Shown here one piece after another: positions 60,501-64,000 of a stretch of 64,000 nt of DNA. The DNA lies in the NCBI RefSeq assembly GCF_000285575.1, contig NZ_HE611050.1:498301-562300 (forward strand), in the 5' to 3' direction. Under the pieces are notes generated by a model. That model had not been told where the DNA came from. It saw nothing but the letters and a program-made list of their open reading frames with translations, and made no database searches. Each line of letters opens with the position of its first letter. The stretch's first letter is position 1. The position numbers and the translations under genes were made by a program. The DNA is from Clostridium senegalense JC122 (lineage in GTDB: Bacteria; Bacillota; Clostridia; Clostridiales; Clostridiaceae).

Positions 60501-60571
60501 AACCCTCTCTCCCCATTTAATATTTTAGATTATCTAATATCATATTGCTTAAAATATCTATTAATATAAGA

Positions 60572-60615
60572 TTCTAAATTAAATTTTAAACTTATTTTTC
60601 CGTATATAGTTTTTT
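60572..60615 (+). repeat. Fragment of the dispersed intergenic element (5' part)
   Basis: TTCTAAATTAAATTTTAAAC followed by TTATTTTTCCGTATATAG resembles the 5' part of the copies at 10725 and 11067. The rest of the 60501-60758 spacer holds no gene. Confidence 0.35.
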
Positions 60616-60758
60616 TAAGTTCCTTCTATACAAAATATGATATTAGTTTTTAAACTCCTACTTTTTTATTTATATTTAATTGATTGAACTTTTATGAGTA
60701 TTGTTTTTTATTATAAAGACTTATTTTTACTATTTGAAATTAATTTTCACATAATAAA

Positions 60759-60799
60759 AAGCTATTCTAGATAGATTTTTACACTATCTAGAATAGCTT
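60759..60799 (-). terminator. mgsA terminator
   Basis: AAGCTATTCTAGATAG and its perfect 16-base complement pair around a 9-base loop, followed on the minus strand by a T run, nine bases after the mgsA stop. Confidence 0.9.
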
Positions 60800-60807
60800 A
60801 ACTTTTT

Positions 60808-61176
60808 TTATTTATTTTTCATTGCAACAATAATTGCTTCTGCTGTACCTATATTTGTTGCCAATGGTACTGAATGTACATCACAAAGTCTTATAAGAGC
60901 ATTTACATCGGGTTCGTGTGGTTGAGCAGTTAATGGATCTCTAAAGAAAAATACTACGTCTATTTCTCCTTGAGCTATCTTTGCTCCTATTTGTTGTCCC
61001 CCACCCATGGTTCCTGTTAAAAAAGTATTTATATCAAGGTCTGCAAGTTTCCCAACAAATTTACCAGTAGTGCCTGTTGCATACAATTCATGTCTACATA
61101 ATATTTTTCTATATCTCCTTGCAAAATCTATCATTTCATCTTTTTTCTTATCATGAGCAATCAATGCAATTCTCAT
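60808..61176 (-). CDS. mgsA: Methylglyoxal synthase
   Basis: Converts dihydroxyacetone phosphate to methylglyoxal and phosphate, a bypass when phosphate is short. The 122-residue protein has [38 protein letters not shown] with the catalytic region, and [15 protein letters not shown] with the conserved catalytic Asp and His. Last gene of the min-rodA-mgsA run. Confidence 0.96.
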   Translation of the reverse strand: MRIALIAHDKKKDEMIDFARRYRKILCRHELYATGTTGKFVGKLADLDINTFLTGTMGGGQQIGAKIAQGEIDVVFFFRDPLTAQPHEPDVNALIRLCDVHSVPLATNIGTAEAIIVAMKNK

Positions 61177-61186
61177 ATAATTCCTC

Positions 61187-62311
61187 CTAGAAATTAATCT
61201 TCTTTCTTCTCATTCCTACATTTAGCATTAATCCTAAAGAAATAAAGTTAGTAAGCATAGAACTACCTCCATAACTTACAAAGGGAAGAGTTATACCTGT
61301 TACTGGCATAATTCCTATTGCCATGCCCATATTTTGAATTATAGAAAACATAATAAATCCAATCATACCAGCACACAATATGCTTCCAGCCATATCCTTG
61401 GATGTTTTTGCTATATTTATAAGCTTATATAAAAGTATTCCATATAATATTAGTAATATTATTGCACCTAACATTCCCCATTCTTCACCTATAACTGCAA
61501 ATATAAAATCAGTATGGTTTTCCGGAACAAATTTATATTGTTTACCATTTAAGAATCCAAGTCCAAATAATCCACCAGATCCTATAGCTATTTTAGATTG
61601 TATAATTTGATGTCCATATGTCAACTCAAATTGTTCTGGATTTAAAAATGAAATTAATCTATTTTTCCAGTAATCATGCATTAATGGAGAATTCCACAAT
61701 GCAACTATAGTTACAATTAAAAAAGACAAACCACCAGTTATTATTTTCCAATCTACATTTGCTACAACCACTATTGGAAGTATAATAAAAAAGGAAACCA
61801 TAGTCATACCCATATCTGGTTGTATAACTATTAAAATCATAGGAATAGCTGCATAAAACATCATAGTCAAGATGCTTTTTAAGTTATTCACATTTCCTTC
61901 CATATCTTGAATAATCCTTGCTAACATAAATATCATACCTATTTTAGCAAACTCAGCCGGTTGAATAGCTCTATTACCAATACTAATCCAACCTGTAGCT
62001 CCATTTACATTACTTCCTATAAGGAAGTCATTTAAAATAAGCAAAATTACTCCACCCCAATAAATTATAGAAGCATAATTTAGAATTAAATTATAATCCC
62101 AAATAAGCATTATGTACATAGCTATTAATCCAACTATAAGCCACATAAACTGTAACTTAGCATAATATATTCCAGCAGTACTGTTAGTTGCACTATATAT
62201 ATTTAATATAGAAAATGCGACAATTAAAACAACTACAATTATGATGCTATAATCTAATCTTTTTACAAGTTTACTATTTAATTTAAACTTATTTATCATA
62301 TTCATCAGCAT
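61187..62311 (-). CDS. rodA: SEDS peptidoglycan glycosyltransferase RodA
   Basis: Polymerises glycan strands for lateral wall growth with a class B penicillin-binding protein. The 374-residue protein has about ten membrane segments and the SEDS signatures [30 protein letters not shown] and [18 protein letters not shown]. The ATG at 62311 is seven bases after GGAGG. It is adjacent to minE and mgsA. Confidence 0.95.
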   Translation of the reverse strand: MLMNMINKFKLNSKLVKRLDYSIIIVVVLIVAFSILNIYSATNSTAGIYYAKLQFMWLIVGLIAMYIMLIWDYNLILNYASIIYWGGVILLILNDFLIGSNVNGATGWISIGNRAIQPAEFAKIGMIFMLARIIQDMEGNVNNLKSILTMMFYAAIPMILIVIQPDMGMTMVSFFIILPIVVVANVDWKIITGGLSFLIVTIVALWNSPLMHDYWKNRLISFLNPEQFELTYGHQIIQSKIAIGSGGLFGLGFLNGKQYKFVPENHTDFIFAVIGEEWGMLGAIILLILYGILLYKLINIAKTSKDMAGSILCAGMIGFIMFSIIQNMGMAIGIMPVTGITLPFVSYGGSSMLTNFISLGLMLNVGMRRKKINF

Positions 62312-62429
62312 AATTATCCCTCCAACATAAATATGATTATAGCACATTTAAAATAATAACAAAAGTTTTTATAATTTATATCTACACTGTTTTTATAAAT
62401 TCTTAAATTAAATTATATATTATAAAATA

Positions 62430-62465
62430 AGTGTTGAAATAAAATATTATTTTTATTTCAACACT
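62430..62465 (-). terminator. minE terminator
   Basis: AGTGTTGAAATAAAA pairs with its downstream complement, ending nine bases from the minE stop. Confidence 0.8.
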
Positions 62466-62473
62466 ATTTTCAT

Positions 62474-62740
62474 TTATCTTTGTTTTATATTTTTTATAGG
62501 TATACTAGCTATTAATGCTGGTGAAGATCCTTGTATTTCTTCTGTTTTTGTTATTTTTACATCTACTTCACTATCATCTATTTCAACATACTTAGATATA
62601 ACCTCAAGCAAATCTCCTTTTATCATATTTAATAAATCTGGAGAAAAATTTGCCCTATCATGTATTAGTATTAACTTTAATCTATCTGTAGCTATACCTT
62701 TTGATGATGCTTTGTTTGAAAATAATTTAAAGAATTCCAT
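62474..62740 (-). CDS. minE: Cell division topological specificity factor MinE
   Basis: An 88-residue protein that displaces MinC from MinD and drives pole-to-pole oscillation (SKGIATDRLKLILIHDRANF, the MinD-interacting helix, then DLLEVISKYVEID). Its presence with MinCD indicates an oscillating system rather than the DivIVA type used by Bacillus. Confidence 0.94.
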   Translation of the reverse strand: MEFFKLFSNKASSKGIATDRLKLILIHDRANFSPDLLNMIKGDLLEVISKYVEIDDSEVDVKITKTEEIQGSSPALIASIPIKNIKQR

Positions 62741-62749
62741 AACTTCCTC

Positions 62750-63556
62750 CTATTTATTACCCCCAAATATTTTCTTTATTGTTGCAAAAAAACCTCCTTG
62801 TTGAACCGTTACGCTTAAATCTAAAAATGGAACTTCATATCCCATTATTCTTTTAGCAATATTATTAAATGCTTGCCCTGCATCAGCAGAATTGTCTAAT
62901 ACTATAGGTTCACCTTTATTAGTAGATACTGTTACCTTTTTATCATCAGGCACAACTCCTATTAATTTTATAGCAAGACATTCTTTTATATCTTCAATAT
63001 CCAACATATCTCCATTTTGTGTCATCTCAAAATTTATTCTATTAACTATTAATTGAGTATCTTCTAATCCCTTTGCACATAATTTTCCTATAACTCTATC
63101 AGCATCCCTTACCGATGTTATTTCTGGGTTAACTACAACCACAGCTCTATCAGCACCTACTATAGCATTTTCAAACCCTTGTTCAATACCAGCTGGACAA
63201 TCAATTATAACATAATCAAAATTATCTTTTAAATCATTAACAACCTTTAACATAGCCTCTATATTAACATCATTTTTATCCCTAGTCTGAGCTGTAGGCA
63301 ATAAAAATAAATTGGTAAATCTTTTATCCTTTATTAATGCCTGTTTTAATCTACATTTTTCATCTATTACATCAAGTAGTGTAAATACTACTCTATTTTC
63401 AAGACCCATAAGAACATCTAAATTTCTAAGTCCTGTATCACCATCTATTACTACCACTTTTTTTCCTGCAGAAGCTAAAGCAGTACCTATATTTGCTGTT
63501 GTTGTTGTTTTGCCAACTCCACCTTTTCCTGAAGTTATAACAATTGATTCTCCCAT
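62750..63556 (-). CDS. minD: Septum site-determining ATPase MinD
   Basis: Membrane ATPase that recruits MinC. The 268-residue protein has the deviant Walker A motif SGKGGVGKTTTTANIG, switch residues in DYVIIDCPAGIEQG, and a C-terminal amphipathic membrane helix (GGFFATIKKIFGG). In a minC-minD-minE operon. Confidence 0.97.
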   Translation of the reverse strand: MGESIVITSGKGGVGKTTTTANIGTALASAGKKVVVIDGDTGLRNLDVLMGLENRVVFTLLDVIDEKCRLKQALIKDKRFTNLFLLPTAQTRDKNDVNIEAMLKVVNDLKDNFDYVIIDCPAGIEQGFENAIVGADRAVVVVNPEITSVRDADRVIGKLCAKGLEDTQLIVNRINFEMTQNGDMLDIEDIKECLAIKLIGVVPDDKKVTVSTNKGEPIVLDNSADAGQAFNNIAKRIMGYEVPFLDLSVTVQQGGFFATIKKIFGGNK

Positions 63557-63569
63557 ACTATCTCCTCCA

Positions 63570-64000
63570 TTAAATGTATTTATTAACTAAATACGGTTCA
63601 ACTATTATGTTTCCATTTTTTATTTTTGCAATTTCTGGATATGTAGGTTTAATTCCATCGTCTGGAGATATTGTCATCAAATTTGCAATCTTTAATATTT
63701 GAGGATTTAAATAAAAAGCCCCTATTATAGCTTTTTCATTTCCTGTACATCCAGCATGAACACAACCTTTTATACTTCCTAAAACTATAATGTTACCAGC
63801 AGCACATACTTCTGCTCCTGGATTTATATCTCCTATTATAACTAAATTTCCTAAATACTCATAAGTTTGTCCACTTCTAATACTCTTTCTAAGATATTTA
63901 GTTCTTCCTTCATAAACTCCATTAAACATTTTTGTATTTGTTTCTTCTATGTCTATAAATATACAATCTTTTATATAAATTTTTTCAAACAATATATCTT
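63570..64000 (-). CDS. minC: Septum site-determining protein MinC, C-terminal part (runs off the window)
   Basis: The visible 143 codons cover the beta-helical MinC_C domain (GNLVIIGDINPGAEVCAAGN, VLGSIKGCVHAGCTGNEKAI, PQILKIANLMTISPD). The frame is open to the edge with no stop, and a full MinC has about 210 residues, so the N-terminal domain lies outside. MinC inhibits FtsZ polymerisation away from midcell. Confidence 0.92.
   Translation of the reverse strand, partial: DILFEKIYIKDCIFIDIEETNTKMFNGVYEGRTKYLRKSIRSGQTYEYLGNLVIIGDINPGAEVCAAGNIIVLGSIKGCVHAGCTGNEKAIIGAFYLNPQILKIANLMTISPDDGIKPTYPEIAKIKNGNIIVEPYLVNKYI

Overview
The window is a stretch of core chromosome from a very AT-rich, spore-forming, Gram-positive anaerobe. 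Gene content and order (dnaG-rpoD, hrcA-grpE-dnaK-dnaJ, yqfC-yqfD-pgpH-ybeY-dgkA-cdd-era-recO, minCDE, spoIVFA/spoIVFB, rplU-prp-rpmA-obg), the sporulation genes (gpr, spoIIP, yqfC, yqfD, spoIVFA/B, a CotS-family protein) and strong AGGAGG ribosome-binding sites point to Clostridium sensu stricto. Protein sequences resemble the C. novyi / C. botulinum group III lineage, but that is an impression from memory, not a search result. Nearly every gene is on the minus strand; the exceptions are the cotS-like gene, rpsT and dacF. I see no prophage, transposase, CRISPR array or rRNA.

Layout. 1-0.3 kb: broken remnant of a small membrane gene. 0.8-5 kb: rpoD, dnaG, dgt. 5.6-6.7 kb: cotS-like gene (+). 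6.7-10 kb: ppdK with its ccpN-like regulator. 10-11.2 kb: gene-free zone filled with nested small repeats. 11.2-20 kb: DUF4342 protein, recO, era, cdd, a dgkA-PAP2 fusion, ybeY, pgpH, yqfD, yqfC, yqeY, rpsU. 20-29.4 kb: HIT, mtaB, rsmE, prmA and the heat-shock operon under a CIRCE operator. 29.4-37 kb: hemW, lepA, a small protein, spoIIP, gpr, rpsT, holA. 37-48 kb: comEC, pspC, the complete selenocysteine machinery (selC tRNA, selB, selA, selD), comEA, dacF, an RluA-type synthase. 48.6-54.7 kb: ridA, an LCP protein, a nadD-yqeK fusion, yhbY, obgE, rpmA, prp, rplU. 54.8-64 kb: rng, two radical-SAM-associated genes, spoIVFB, spoIVFA, mgsA, rodA, minE, minD and a partial minC.

Three themes deserve attention. 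First, selD is itself a selenoprotein gene: an in-frame UGA at codon 14 lies in the active-site motif, a stem-loop follows it, and the decoding tRNA and factors are adjacent. Second, an intergenic element of about 160 bp recurs in several copies in both orientations; its best copy has ends ATATAGGG...CCCTATAT and it carries an internal hairpin whose stem covaries while the loop ACATGCTC is kept. Third, at least seven otherwise normal genes (ybeY, prmA, hemW, a small gene at 32.7 kb, comEC, the LCP gene, rng) carry single-base frameshifts, four of them 7-base homopolymers where 8 would restore the frame. This is either systematic homopolymer error in the assembly or real frame disruption, and it should be settled before these genes are called lost.
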